Of a stretch of DNA of 49,289 bases, positions 33,880-42,837 are shown in pieces. A model generated the notes under the pieces. It had not been told where the DNA came from and searched no databases. It saw only the letters and a list, made by a program, of their open reading frames with translations. The position numbers and the translations under genes were made by a program. Within the stretch, counting starts at the first letter, position 1. Each line of letters starts with the position of its first letter. Origin of the DNA: Burkholderiales bacterium (GTDB lineage Bacteria; Pseudomonadota; Gammaproteobacteria; Burkholderiales; Burkholderiaceae_B); contig JAIXTE010000142.1 of assembly GCA_027484315.1 (NCBI GenBank), positions 1 to 49,289 on the forward strand, written 5' to 3'.

Positions 33880-34752
33880 TTGGTTAAAAATATCGCCTCG
33901 CAGTGGTTGACTGCTGCCCGCATCAGCCCCACTGCCTTGTACACAGGGCAGGTCTGGCAAAGCAGTGGCCGATCAATCCCGGAGTTGAAGTCCATGCCGG
34001 CCAGCGCCTTGCACATTGCATTGGCACCTTCCATGTTCCTTTCCAGAAGTTTGGGTGGCCCCACGCTGGAAGATTTTTTACTGGCTCGTCACGATCTGAT
34101 AGACCATCACCTGACCGAGTTGATTGAGTCTGGAAAGGTGAGCCAGGTTGTCGAAATTGCAGCGGGCCTGTCGCCCCGTGGCAGCCGGTTTGTTGAGCGC
34201 TATGGCGACAAAATCACGTACATCGAAGCCGATTTGCCCGGCATGGTTGCCCAGAAAAAAAAGCTGTTGGCCCAGCGCCTCAGTGTCTGCCCCAATCATC
34301 ATGTGCAAGTTGTGGACGCTTTTGCAGACACAGGTCCTGAAAGCCTTGATGCGCTGGTCGCCCAGCTTGATCCGAAAAAAGGCTTGGCCATCGTGACTGA
34401 AGGTTTGTTGAATTACTTCGACCAGGATTCCGTGTTGAATCTTTGGGCGCGCATTTCACACACCCTGGCGCAGTTCAAGCACGGCGTTTACCTTTCGGAT
34501 ATTCACTTGCAGGCCCAGAACGCAGATCCACTTGCTCAAGCCTTCGTGGCAGGTTTGAGTGTATTTGTCAGGGGCAGGGTGCACCTGCACTTTGAAACGG
34601 CAGGCCATTTGCAGTTGGCCATGGAATCCCTGGGGATGGCTTGCCAGGTGTTGAAGCCCAGCGATTACGCTGCCCAAATACCCGCTTGTTCTGGCAAAGG
34701 TGCTGACTTTTGCCGGGTTTTGTTTGCGCGCCCCGCCAGTGCGGTAAAGTAG
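33880..34752 (+). CDS. LCMT/TcmP-like SAM-dependent methyltransferase
   Basis: A 290-residue class I methyltransferase. I choose the TTG at 33880 because AAGGTGG (33868-33873) is correctly spaced for it; the GTG at 33871 would lie inside that site. N-terminal SPTALYTGQVWQ, motif I QVVEIAAGLSPRGSRF, then YIEADLPGMVAQKK, the IVTEGLLNYFD motif and late GADFCRVLFA fit the leucine carboxyl methyltransferase family, which includes bacterial O-methyltransferases of small molecules. Target unknown. Third gene of the thioesterase group. Confidence 0.83.
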   Translation: MVKNIASQWLTAARISPTALYTGQVWQSSGRSIPELKSMPASALHIALAPSMFLSRSLGGPTLEDFLLARHDLIDHHLTELIESGKVSQVVEIAAGLSPRGSRFVERYGDKITYIEADLPGMVAQKKKLLAQRLSVCPNHHVQVVDAFADTGPESLDALVAQLDPKKGLAIVTEGLLNYFDQDSVLNLWARISHTLAQFKHGVYLSDIHLQAQNADPLAQAFVAGLSVFVRGRVHLHFETAGHLQLAMESLGMACQVLKPSDYAAQIPACSGKGADFCRVLFARPASAVK

Positions 34753-34782
34753 ACAAAACACCAAATATAAGCAGGAGACAAA

Positions 34783-36108
34783 ATGCAGTCGATGTTATTG
34801 CGGGGCCTTGCTGCCTCAGTGGTTTGCCTTGTGTTGGGCAGCAACAGCGCCTGGGCTCAAGGTGCCAAGATCAATGCCTTGGGTGCTGAAATGGCCGGCA
34901 ACGCGGCGGGTACCATTCCGGAATGGACCGGTGGCTTGACCAAGGCACCTGTGGGGTTTGATCCCAAAAAAGGGTATCTCGACCCATTTGCTGCAGAAAA
35001 GCCTTTGTATACCATCACGCAGGCCAACCTTGCGCAATATGAGAAGTTGTTGCCGGCAGGGCAAATCGCGCTTCTCAAACGCTATTCCAGTTACAGCATC
35101 CCTGTTTACAAAACCCACAGAACCGCCGCTTTTTCTCCTGAAATGATGATGAGCATCGACATGGAGGGCAACAAGCCGAAGCTGGCTCATGGTGGCCTGG
35201 CCGTGGAAGGGGTGCAGTCTACGAGCGTGCCTTTTCCTGAACCCAAAAATGGTCTGGAAGCCGTGTGGAATACGCTCTTGCGCCGTCCGGCCCAAAGCAT
35301 GCGCTCCCATACAGCCAGTTTTGTGGCAGGCAATGGCACCAAGCCCCTGGCTTTTGCCAGCAGCCAGACCATTGCCTGGGCGCCTGCGATTGGCAAGGCG
35401 GGCACCACATTGCTGTTTGGTCTGATTGGTGAATCCACCCGGCCTTCCGCGCAGTCGGGCGAAGCCTTGCTCGTGATGGACACGCTCAACTTCAAGGACG
35501 ATGCACGCAACGCCTGGGTTGTGAATTCTGGCCAGCGCCGCGTATTGCGCGCGCCGGAACTGGTTCATGCTGCGCCTGCGGGCAACAGCGATGCGCTGCG
35601 TACCGTGGATGATATTTATGGCTTTAACGGTTCACCTGAGCGGTTTGAGTGGAAGCTGTTGGGCAAGCGAGAAATGCTGATTCCCTACAACAACTATCGC
35701 CTGAGCGACAAAAGCCTCAAGTACGAGAACATGGTCAACGATGCTTTTCTAAAGCCTGAGTTGACCCGTTTTGAGCTGCACCGTGTTTGGGTGGTTGAAG
35801 GCACCCTGAAGCCGGGTGCGGAACACATTTATTCCCGCCGCACCATGTACATCGATGAAGACAGCTGGTACGTCGCCCTCATGGACCAGTACGACACCAA
35901 GGGCGAGCTTTGGCGCGTCAAGATGTTGTACCTGATGCAGGCATATAACGCCCCCGGCCTGTACACCTCAGGTGAGGTTCAGCATGACCTGAATGCGCGA
36001 AGATCCGTTTTCAGTGCATTTCAGAACGAAGAGCCACCTACCGAATTCAATGTGGCGGTGCGCCCAGGCGACTTCACCCCAGGTGCCCTGCGCAAGCTGA
36101 TGAAGTAG
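34783..36108 (+). CDS. DUF1329 exported protein
   Basis: A 441-residue secreted protein with AGGAG 6 bases before the ATG. The signal peptide spans residues 1-25 (cut after AWAQ or SAWA). The DUF1329 pattern is visible: GAEMAGNAAGTIPEWTGGL near the start, then DPFAAEKPLYTITQANLAQY, RRVLRAPELVHAAP and RFELHRVWVVEGTLKPG, YSRRTMYIDEDSW. Family members share the LolA/LolB-like lipoprotein-localisation fold and usually sit in the outer membrane or periplasm beside RND exporters and DUF1302 proteins. Neither partner is visible here. A hydrophobic-ligand carrier role is inference. Confidence 0.88.
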   Translation: MQSMLLRGLAASVVCLVLGSNSAWAQGAKINALGAEMAGNAAGTIPEWTGGLTKAPVGFDPKKGYLDPFAAEKPLYTITQANLAQYEKLLPAGQIALLKRYSSYSIPVYKTHRTAAFSPEMMMSIDMEGNKPKLAHGGLAVEGVQSTSVPFPEPKNGLEAVWNTLLRRPAQSMRSHTASFVAGNGTKPLAFASSQTIAWAPAIGKAGTTLLFGLIGESTRPSAQSGEALLVMDTLNFKDDARNAWVVNSGQRRVLRAPELVHAAPAGNSDALRTVDDIYGFNGSPERFEWKLLGKREMLIPYNNYRLSDKSLKYENMVNDAFLKPELTRFELHRVWVVEGTLKPGAEHIYSRRTMYIDEDSWYVALMDQYDTKGELWRVKMLYLMQAYNAPGLYTSGEVQHDLNARRSVFSAFQNEEPPTEFNVAVRPGDFTPGALRKLMK

Positions 36109-36199
36109 TTCGTATTAGAGTGATTTTTCATCAGCCAGGGGCGGCAAGCCCCTACAATGTGGCCCAACCCAATTTGTAATTGCAAGGATTTTCTCAGGC

Positions 36200-37603
36200 A
36201 TGGCTGAGCAGGACAAACCCGACAATTCAGACGACAGCACACTGGATCGCATCAAGACCGGCGCATTCGAGCGCAACGTGGCCTTGACGCGCATGGGCGT
36301 GGGTGCAGGTGCGAAAATTGCCGGCCATACAGTTCGCAACTTTTTCAGGCGCGGTGAATCTCGTGATGAGGCCAACCGAAATTTTTACCGGGCCCAAGCC
36401 CGTGAACTGGCTGATGAGTTGGGTCGTCTGAAAGGCAGTGTGATGAAGGCGGGTCAAATGTTGTCCCTGTATGGCCAGTATTTTTTGCCGGAAGAGGCTG
36501 TGGAGGTGTTGGCCTCACTGCAGGACAACACACCCTCGGTAGCTTGGTCGTTTGTAGAGCCCCAATTGATCGACGCCTTGGGTGAAGAAACCGTTGCAAA
36601 GCTGGACATTCAGCGCAAGCCAATTGCCGCCGCCTCGCTGGGCCAGGCACACCTTGCGACCATCAAGGCCACAGGCGAGCAGGTGGTCGTTAAAATTCAA
36701 TATCCGGGTGTGGCCAGTGCGATTGATACCGACATTCGCACCTTGTCCCGCCTGATCTCTGCCACACGCCTTGCACCCAAAGCATTGGACCTCACTGATG
36801 TGTTCAATGAACTGCGCGACATGCTGGTGCGTGAATGCGATTATGTGCAGGAACGGCAATTCACGGAAACCTTCCATGAGCGGCTGTCGGGAAACTCCCG
36901 TTTCATCGTGCCCAAGGTTTACCCGGAATTCTGTGCGAAGCGGGTGCTGACCACTCGCTACGAGCCTGGATATTCGGTGGCCTCCAAAGAAGTCCAGGCC
37001 TTGTCTCAGGCGCGCCGAAATGCGCTGGCCAACGCATTTGCCGAATTGTTTGTCACCGAGTTTTTTGACTGGAAGCTGGTGCAAACCGATCCTCATTTTG
37101 GCAATTACCGGATACGGATTGATCCTGAAGGCGAAAACGATCAAATCGTGACCCTGGATTTTGGTGCCACACGAACCTTTCAAACCGGGTTTGTAGAAAG
37201 CTACGGCAAAATCGTGCGGGGATCGTTACAGGGCAATCGCAAGGAAGTAGCGCAGGGGGTACTTGAAATCGGATTGATGTCAGAGGATACACCCAGAGAT
37301 TTTCTTGAAGGTTTCGCGGATTTGACTGAACTGATCGTAGAGCCTTTCCGCAAGCCGTTCGATCCCCTGGTGCCCGAACGACTCTACACCCCGGGCGGCG
37401 CTTACCGCTTTGGCGACACTGACCTGCCTGCCCGTGTGGGTCAAACAGCAGCACTCAAAATGATGTCCAGGCATTTCAAGATACCCCCGCAGGAAATCAT
37501 CTTCCTTCACCGTCGAATTGGTGGTGTACTGGTCACACTGAAAACCCTGCGTGCTGAATTGCGTTTGCATGCGCTTCTAAAACCCCATCTGGGTTTGAAT
37601 TAA
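36200..37603 (+). CDS. UbiB/AarF (ABC1/ADCK) family atypical kinase
   Basis: A 467-residue protein with the UbiB-family signatures: KGSVMKAGQM (KxGQ), AAASLGQAHLA (Ala-rich loop), VVVKIQYPG (catalytic Lys), VRECDYVQER (ExD), QTDPHFGNYRI and VTLDFGA (DFG metal ligand). The C-terminal membrane helices of E. coli UbiB are absent, so it is closer to the soluble ABC1/ADCK group. These proteins support ubiquinone or other isoprenoid-lipid metabolism through ATPase activity. AAGGA lies 13 bases before the ATG. A hairpin at 37640 follows. Confidence 0.9.
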   Translation: MAEQDKPDNSDDSTLDRIKTGAFERNVALTRMGVGAGAKIAGHTVRNFFRRGESRDEANRNFYRAQARELADELGRLKGSVMKAGQMLSLYGQYFLPEEAVEVLASLQDNTPSVAWSFVEPQLIDALGEETVAKLDIQRKPIAAASLGQAHLATIKATGEQVVVKIQYPGVASAIDTDIRTLSRLISATRLAPKALDLTDVFNELRDMLVRECDYVQERQFTETFHERLSGNSRFIVPKVYPEFCAKRVLTTRYEPGYSVASKEVQALSQARRNALANAFAELFVTEFFDWKLVQTDPHFGNYRIRIDPEGENDQIVTLDFGATRTFQTGFVESYGKIVRGSLQGNRKEVAQGVLEIGLMSEDTPRDFLEGFADLTELIVEPFRKPFDPLVPERLYTPGGAYRFGDTDLPARVGQTAALKMMSRHFKIPPQEIIFLHRRIGGVLVTLKTLRAELRLHALLKPHLGLN

Positions 37604-37639
37604 GCTCCTCATAGTTTGTCCGGAATTGTCAATGGGAAT

Positions 37640-37662
37640 GTCTGTTTTGTGATGAAACAGAC
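37640..37662. terminator. Hairpin after the UbiB-family gene
   Basis: GTCTGTTT (37640-37647) and AAACAGAC (37655-37662) form a perfect 8-bp stem with a 7-base loop, 36 bases after the stop. There is no T tract, so termination would be weak or factor-dependent. The rest of the 215-base gap before 37819 is AT-rich with no clear feature besides a TTGTCCTAGACAA dyad at 37793-37805. Confidence 0.4.
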
Positions 37663-37818
37663 TGAACCTTTACACCTGTAATGTCTCCAACTGTGCGTTA
37701 ATAGTTATCGCAGCCTCAATTTGCTTTCTTTATTGCGCATATAGCGTAATTTAAGTTGCTCCCTTCTTCGGCTTGTGGTGAAATGCTGTAAGTTGTCCTA
37801 GACAAAAAAGGCGAACAA

Positions 37819-38232
37819 ATGACAGCAGCTCAAGATTCAATCGGTGTGGTTGTACTCGAACCTAACAAGCAATTGTTGGATAAGTTGTGTGCGTCTTCAG
37901 AACGCGTATGGGGTCAGCATGAAGTGCTTCCCCGTCAAACGGGCAAGGAACTGGCCCTGGCAGCTGGTAACCTGAATGTCGGCCTGGTATTGGTGCGCTC
38001 AAGCTTTCAGCGTTCAAGCGCCTTGGTGCAAAGCACTTTGCTTGATTTGTATGCTGCCGGCACCCAGATACTGATTGTTCAAGACACACCATTCAGGGTG
38101 TCTGAATCTGCTTGGGCCACTGTGGCCGGTATTCATTTTCTCTCAGACCGTGCCACGGATGATCAACTGCACGATGTGTTGACCATGGCCTTGGTTCGCC
38201 ATTGCATGCCGCAGCTCAACAAATTGATTTGA
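37819..38232 (+). CDS. Pseudo-receiver-like protein of unknown function
   Basis: A 137-residue soluble protein with AAGGCG 7 bases before the ATG. Strand-helix alternation follows a response-regulator receiver: VVVLEPNKQLLDKL, GLVLVRSSF, ILIVQDTPF, GIHFLSDRATDDQLHDVL. The acidic pair of the first strand, the phosphorylatable Asp of the third and the Lys of the fifth are all missing, so it cannot be phosphorylated in the usual way. It may be a non-phosphorylated ANTAR-like or NtrC-sensor-like receiver. No kinase or output domain lies next to it. The stop codon is inside a hairpin shared with the convergent gene. Confidence 0.7.
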   Translation: MTAAQDSIGVVVLEPNKQLLDKLCASSERVWGQHEVLPRQTGKELALAAGNLNVGLVLVRSSFQRSSALVQSTLLDLYAAGTQILIVQDTPFRVSESAWATVAGIHFLSDRATDDQLHDVLTMALVRHCMPQLNKLI

Positions 38233-38277
38233 CCTAGACAAAGTTTTCATTTTTTAACATTTGTTGAGGTCAAATCA
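38225..38277. terminator. Bidirectional hairpin containing both convergent stop codons
   Basis: TGATTTGACCT (38225-38235) and AGGTCAAATCA (38267-38277) form a perfect 11-bp stem, continued by ACAAA/TTTGT (38238-38242 and 38260-38264) after a two-base mismatch. The TGA of the plus gene lies in the left arm and the TGA of the minus gene in the right arm. The A/T-rich loop contains a T6 run. I read it as a shared terminator or mRNA 3' end. Confidence 0.6.
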
Positions 38278-39351
38278 CTTCAGGTCAATGGTGTCACCAT
38301 GGCCGAGAAGCCGAAAATCGGCTTCGGCAACCCCTTGTAGGGACAAAGCCCGCTTCACATCTCCGATGGGTTGGTCAAGTGGCTCATCGGTCAGCTCAAA
38401 TGTTCCCCAATGAATACCCATGGATTGTTTCGAACCCACCTCTTTGTGAATCGTGACTGCCTCGTCAGGGTTGATGTGTTGTGCTTTCATGAACCAGCGC
38501 GGCTCATAGGCACCCACTGCAATGGCACTGAAATCAAACGGTCCCAACCTTTTGCCAATTTCGGCGAAATCTTTGCTGTAACCGGTGTCACCTGAAAAAT
38601 AGAAGTTGAGTGCCGGGTTTTTCAGTGTCCAGCCACCCCACAGGGATTTGTTACGGTCTGTCAGGGTACGAGCCGACCAATGGTAAGCAGGAACGAATGT
38701 GATCTGGTTATCGCCAATCGTGTAGGTATCCCACCAATCCAGTTCCTTCACGTTTTTGATTCCCCAACTTTTCAGCAGCTTTTCCAGCCCCAGGGGTACC
38801 AGAAAAACCGTCTCAGGTTGCCGGGCAGCCAGTTTGACGACTGTGTTGTAATCCAGGTGGTCGTAATGGCTGTGGCTTATCACTACTGCATCGATTTTTG
38901 GCAGATTTTCCACGCGTGCGGGTGAGCGTACTTTTCTGGAGGGCCCCATCCATTGAACCGGAAAAGCGCGTACGGAAAAGTGGGGATCGGTCAGCAAGGT
39001 AAAGCCGTTCGAACGCACCATCACTGTGGCATGTCCCAGCCACGTGGCTGTTTTGTCGGAATAGGCGTCTAACTGGCTTTTGTCAAAAGGCTTTTGTGGA
39101 AAGTCATCGTAACTGGCTACAAATTCACCAGGAGGTGGAGGCAATTCCTTGCCATAGCGCTCTCGATACCAGCGCAGAAGATCTGAAAGGGGTTTTGAAA
39201 CGGTGGTGCCGTCTGAGTTGACGAAGCCATCAGGCCTGTGGTGAGGCTTACTTGAATCGTAATCCGGGTTAGATGCGGCACAACCCTGTATCAACATGCC
39301 GGCTGCCAGCGCTGTTAAAGCGATGGCTAAATTGGGTACTACACGCTTCAT
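38275..39351 (-). CDS. MBL-fold hydrolase lipoprotein (UlaG/NAPE-PLD-like)
   Basis: 358 residues from the ATG at 39351 (a TTG at 39363 is in frame but less likely). The lipoprotein signal ends LIQGC (acylated Cys24). The metallo-beta-lactamase fold carries WLGHATVMV, LLTDPHFSVRAFP, the metal motif SHSHYDHLD, YFSGDTGYSKDF and GIHWGTFELTDEPLDQP. This layout is that of bacterial NAPE-phospholipase-D-like and UlaG-like hydrolases. The GTFEL-type ending fits a Zn-dependent phosphodiesterase or lactonase acting in the periplasm; substrate unknown. It follows the small membrane gene at 39639 by 18 bases on the same strand. Confidence 0.88.
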   Translation of the reverse strand: MKRVVPNLAIALTALAAGMLIQGCAASNPDYDSSKPHHRPDGFVNSDGTTVSKPLSDLLRWYRERYGKELPPPPGEFVASYDDFPQKPFDKSQLDAYSDKTATWLGHATVMVRSNGFTLLTDPHFSVRAFPVQWMGPSRKVRSPARVENLPKIDAVVISHSHYDHLDYNTVVKLAARQPETVFLVPLGLEKLLKSWGIKNVKELDWWDTYTIGDNQITFVPAYHWSARTLTDRNKSLWGGWTLKNPALNFYFSGDTGYSKDFAEIGKRLGPFDFSAIAVGAYEPRWFMKAQHINPDEAVTIHKEVGSKQSMGIHWGTFELTDEPLDQPIGDVKRALSLQGVAEADFRLLGHGDTIDLK

Positions 39352-39369
39352 GTTCAAACACAACCAAAA

Positions 39370-39639
39370 TCAGAGTTCCTTCCACTGCGTTGCGAGATAA
39401 ACCACCACAGGCAGGCCAAAATACACAAGACAGAGTACCCTGAAATGGTCCATTGATTCTACTGCGGCAGTGTCATATTGCGTCAGGCCAAGTCCGCCCG
39501 CCTGTGCCAGGTTCTCACTGAACGCTACGTCGATTATTGCGCCTGTTTCAAACAGGGGGGCTATGAAGGCCGGTTCCAGTACAAAGGCACAACCCAAAAC
39601 CCACAGTATGAAAAACATTGCGAATCGCTTGATACTCAT
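39370..39639 (-). CDS. Small membrane protein of unknown function
   Basis: An 89-residue protein with AGGAG 9 bases before the ATG. It has two hydrophobic helices (about 7-32 and 68-83) joined by a polar loop, ENLAQAGGLGLTQYDTAAVESMDHFR. No conserved motif was recognised. It is the first gene of a probable two-gene operon with the MBL-fold lipoprotein. A cluster of ACTGTA half-sites including a LexA-like box lies 59-75 bases upstream. Confidence 0.75.
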   Translation of the reverse strand: MSIKRFAMFFILWVLGCAFVLEPAFIAPLFETGAIIDVAFSENLAQAGGLGLTQYDTAAVESMDHFRVLCLVYFGLPVVVYLATQWKEL

Positions 39640-39682
39640 CTTGATTACTCCTCTTGCCGTTTTTTATGTCGCCTTGAAAACA

Positions 39683-39714
39683 ACTGTACAATAAACACTG
39701 TAACTCTGTACAGT
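39683..39714. promoter_or_regulatory. ACTGTA repeats with a LexA-like box
   Basis: ACTGTACA (39683-39690) and TGTACAGT (39707-39714) are exact inverted copies, with a third half-site ACTGTA at 39697. CTGTAACTCTGTACAG (39698-39713) fits the LexA pattern CTGT-N8-ACAG and its outer A/TA flanks, though the core is less AT-rich than consensus. It sits between the minus operon starting at 39639 and the plus-strand hydrolase at 39820. Confidence 0.5.
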
Positions 39715-39819
39715 ATTTTGTGGGTGTGTGGTTTTTTGTTGTCAGCCAAACATCTGTTGAACAAAATCAGCCTGTTACAATTCAAACTCCACTTGCATTA
39801 ACAAACGGAGAAGCGCTTT

Positions 39820-40524
39820 ATGCAGTCCCAACGAATCTCGATCAATGCCAATGATGGTGGTCAATTTGATGCGTATTTGTCTTTGCCTCCAACGGGCACC
39901 GGTCCGGGAATTATCCTGATTCAGGAAATTTTTGGTGTGAACCAGCACATTCGTGATGTGGCAGATCAATACGCCAGCGACGGTTTTGTAGTGCTGGCGC
40001 CTGATGTTTTCTGGCGGCAGGAACGTGGTGTTGATATTGGCTACGATGACGCGGGTTTTCAAAAAGGTTTCGCATTGATGCAAGGCATGGATTTTCCGAA
40101 AGCCGTTGAAGACATCTGCGCTGCTGCACAGGTCTTGAAGATGCGCCCCGAAGTCAAAGGCAAAGTGGCCAGTCTGGGCTATTGCATGGGTGGCATGCTG
40201 TCTTACCTCACTGGTACAACGCCCGGTGCAGTGGACGCAAGTGTCTGCTACTACGGTGGCGGAATTCACACGGCGCTTGATCGTGCGCCCCAGGCCAAGA
40301 TACCCATGCTGATGCATTTCGCTGAAAAGGATGGTTTCATTCCCATGGATGCGGTTGCGCAAATCAAGGCTGCATTTGAATCCAATGCCAATGTCCATAT
40401 TCACACCTACCCGGGGGTCGACCACGGCTTCAATTGCTGGGGGCGCCCCATGTACCAGCAAAAAGCGGCTGCCTTGGCTCGTGGGCGAACTCTTGAGTTT
40501 TTGTCGAAAACCCTGTCGGTCTGA
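39820..40524 (+). CDS. Dienelactone hydrolase family protein
   Basis: A 234-residue alpha/beta hydrolase. The triad is visible: nucleophile Cys122 in LGYCMGG, Asp171 in AEKDGFIP and His202 in GVDHGFNCW; Glu36 (IQEIFGVN) matches the Glu that holds the Cys in dienelactone hydrolases. Length and layout fit the carboxymethylenebutenolidase family, but no other catechol-pathway gene is nearby, so the natural ester or lactone is open. Its stop lies 9 bases before the histidine kinase start. Confidence 0.92.
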   Translation: MQSQRISINANDGGQFDAYLSLPPTGTGPGIILIQEIFGVNQHIRDVADQYASDGFVVLAPDVFWRQERGVDIGYDDAGFQKGFALMQGMDFPKAVEDICAAAQVLKMRPEVKGKVASLGYCMGGMLSYLTGTTPGAVDASVCYYGGGIHTALDRAPQAKIPMLMHFAEKDGFIPMDAVAQIKAAFESNANVHIHTYPGVDHGFNCWGRPMYQQKAAALARGRTLEFLSKTLSV

Positions 40525-40533
40525 GCGTAGTAC

Positions 40534-42462
40534 TTGAACGCCCACTCACCCAGAATTCGGTCAGTACTTCTGCTGCTGTCCAATTTGTGCAAGGAAACCT
40601 GGCAAGCCAGGCCTTTGCTGTGCCTAGTCCTCGGTTTCGGTATCGTGGGCTCTCTGGTTTTTTGGACACAATTGGGTGAGTTGGCCTGGGTCGGTCAGTT
40701 GATTCTCGTGGTGTTTACAGCAGGTCTGGCTGCTTATGTGGGTAGTGCTCTGACCCGTGCCTGGATTGAGTTCAAGCTGCGGGAACGTTTGCTCATGCTC
40801 GGAGAGCCAGATCTGCAAGATCATTACTTGGCGCACGCTGACTTTTTCGAAACCCTGGTCAATACCTTTCAACGGCTTGGCCACCAGCAATCCGTGCTTT
40901 CAAAGGGCTACGAGGAAGAAAAGCGCAGGTTGCTCAGTGTTGAAAGCTGTCTGAATGGATTTGTGGTGGAATTCACCGTGACTGAACACGGTCGAATTCA
41001 GGTTGAGAATGTCGACACGTCGATTGAGCGGTTTTTCCCCATGACACGCGCTGAGTTCATTGCAGACTGGACCACAGTGCTAAAACACATTGACCCCAAA
41101 TACCACAACGCATTCAAAACTGCATTGGCGCGCCCTGAGGCGTTTCCCAATCGGGAATCCCTTGTATTTTCGACTTTGCGCCGCAGTGGGGGCGACGCGC
41201 AGTATTATCAGCTGACTCTGCAGCGTGAAGCCAAATCTGCCGGCGTTGGCCTGTATGCAGTTTGTCTCGACGTCAGCGACCTGGTACTGGCGAAAGAGCA
41301 GGCTGAAAGCGCAGATCGGGCCAAGTCGGAGTTTCTCGCTACCATCAGCCATGAGTTGCGAACACCATTGAATGCCATCATCGGTTTTTCCAAGCTACTG
41401 GAAGAGCAGCTAAGTGACTCCGAAATGCGCGGTGACGCTCGCAACATTTCCAGTTCTGCAACCAGTCTTCACCTCATTTTGAGTGATGTTCTGGAGTACT
41501 CGCGAATTGAAGCCAATGGCTTGAAACTCGACGCATCGCCTTTCGATCTGGATGATCTGGTCAGGCAAGTGCATGCCTTGAATCTCAACCTGGCTAGGAA
41601 GAAAAACCTGGAGTTCACGGTTTCAAGCGAACTTTCGGGCCCCAGTGTGGTGCTGGGTGATTCAAACCGGGTTTTGCAGATTATTCAAAACCTGGTGTCC
41701 AATGCTCTGAAATTCACTGACAGTGGCTATGTCCGCATGAAGCTGTTCACCAGCCTGCCGAGTCAAGGCCGCGTGGAAGTATTCCTCGAGATCGCCGACA
41801 GTGGCATCGGAATCAGTCAGACTGCCTTCCAGCGTTTGTTTCAGCGGTTCAGCCAAGCCAGCCGGGAAATTCATCGACAGTTTGGTGGTACGGGCCTTGG
41901 CTTGGCCATTTGCAAGGGTTTGGTCGAGCTGATGGGCGGGCGTATTGATGTCAGTTCTGAACCTGGTGTGGGGTCGGTGTTCACCGTCAGTCTGAATTTG
42001 CCAGTGGCGCAGCCTCTTGTTTCCGCCAAGGCTGTAAAGCCCATCCAGCAGGCGTCACAAGCCCTGAGTGTACTGGTTGTAGACGATCACCCGATGAACA
42101 TCAAGCTGCTTGATCGGTATTTGGGCAAGCGCGGGCACACCGTGAGTTCAGCCTCGGGGGGCAGGGCGGCAGTCGATCTTGCTCAGGAAAAATATTTCGA
42201 CCTGATTCTGATGGACATTGACATGCCCGATATGGATGGTTATTCCGCTACCCGCCTGATTCGCAGCAATGCGGCTTGCGCATCGCGGCAAAGCTTTGTT
42301 TGTGCCTTGTCGGGTTTGTCGGATGACCAAAGTATTGCCCAGTCAACCGCATCTGGCATGAGTTTGCATCTGACCAAGCCTGTGTCGTTTGACAGGCTGG
42401 ACCAACTTATTGATGAGCTGTCACGCAAGATATTGAAAGAAAAAGCAAATGGTGTTCACTGA
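40534..42462 (+). CDS. Hybrid sensor histidine kinase/response regulator
   Basis: A 642-residue kinase starting at TTG 40534, with a GAG element 8 bases upstream. Two membrane helices (about 28-45 and 52-70) have almost no periplasmic loop, then a coiled linker, a PAS-like region (about 135-250), HisKA with His273 in [10 protein letters not shown], HATPase (Asn390, [16 protein letters not shown]) and a C-terminal receiver with VVDDHP, phospho-Asp561 in LMDIDMP and Lys615. No Hpt domain or separate regulator is adjacent. The short loop suggests sensing of an internal or membrane signal. It follows dienelactone hydrolase by 9 bases. Confidence 0.92.
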   Translation: MNAHSPRIRSVLLLLSNLCKETWQARPLLCLVLGFGIVGSLVFWTQLGELAWVGQLILVVFTAGLAAYVGSALTRAWIEFKLRERLLMLGEPDLQDHYLAHADFFETLVNTFQRLGHQQSVLSKGYEEEKRRLLSVESCLNGFVVEFTVTEHGRIQVENVDTSIERFFPMTRAEFIADWTTVLKHIDPKYHNAFKTALARPEAFPNRESLVFSTLRRSGGDAQYYQLTLQREAKSAGVGLYAVCLDVSDLVLAKEQAESADRAKSEFLATISHELRTPLNAIIGFSKLLEEQLSDSEMRGDARNISSSATSLHLILSDVLEYSRIEANGLKLDASPFDLDDLVRQVHALNLNLARKKNLEFTVSSELSGPSVVLGDSNRVLQIIQNLVSNALKFTDSGYVRMKLFTSLPSQGRVEVFLEIADSGIGISQTAFQRLFQRFSQASREIHRQFGGTGLGLAICKGLVELMGGRIDVSSEPGVGSVFTVSLNLPVAQPLVSAKAVKPIQQASQALSVLVVDDHPMNIKLLDRYLGKRGHTVSSASGGRAAVDLAQEKYFDLILMDIDMPDMDGYSATRLIRSNAACASRQSFVCALSGLSDDQSIAQSTASGMSLHLTKPVSFDRLDQLIDELSRKILKEKANGVH

Positions 42463-42755
42463 ATGCCCAGTTGCTTTTCCAGGTAAGAGCGCGATTTTTC
42501 AAGCCAGATGCTCAAGGCAGCCAACAAATCACTTTGGCTGAAAGAACAGCTTTCGCCCCCGAACATGGCGGTACTTTCCAGGCGCTCCAAAATACTTTCC
42601 AGTGCGCCTTCGAATACCGCGGGCAGCTCTCGCAACAAGTCTTTTTCCTGTCGGAAGGTAAAAATTAACTCGGTGGTGTTTTCAAATTCATTATTTTCAA
42701 GCGAATCTGAAAGTTTCTTGATCCGCAACAGTGGATCTGCTGGTATGTTACTCAT
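42456..42755 (-). CDS. Small helical protein of unknown function
   Basis: A 99-residue, mostly helical, acidic protein (LRIKKLSDSLENNEFENTTE, LPAVFEGALESILERLES) with one Cys. It has no signal peptide or membrane segment, and no good ribosome site before the ATG. It ends 7 bases inside the convergent kinase gene. Base composition resembles the neighbours. I do not recognise a family. Opposite-strand frames over it lack conserved features, so I accept this one with reserve. Confidence 0.55.
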   Translation of the reverse strand: MSNIPADPLLRIKKLSDSLENNEFENTTELIFTFRQEKDLLRELPAVFEGALESILERLESTAMFGGESCSFSQSDLLAALSIWLEKSRSYLEKQLGIQ

Positions 42756-42837
42756 GAGTATTATTTGATCAATTAATTGTGCTGGCTAGTGTACTCCACC
42801 CCTGTAGACACTGGCTGGAATAAGAGGAGAATTCGAA

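Noticed and set aside
37797..38242. CCTAGACAAA at 37797 and 38233 flanking the pseudo-receiver gene, as a target-site duplication
   Set aside because: No terminal inverted repeats or transposase are present, the copies have different contexts, and the right copy lies in the terminator hairpin.
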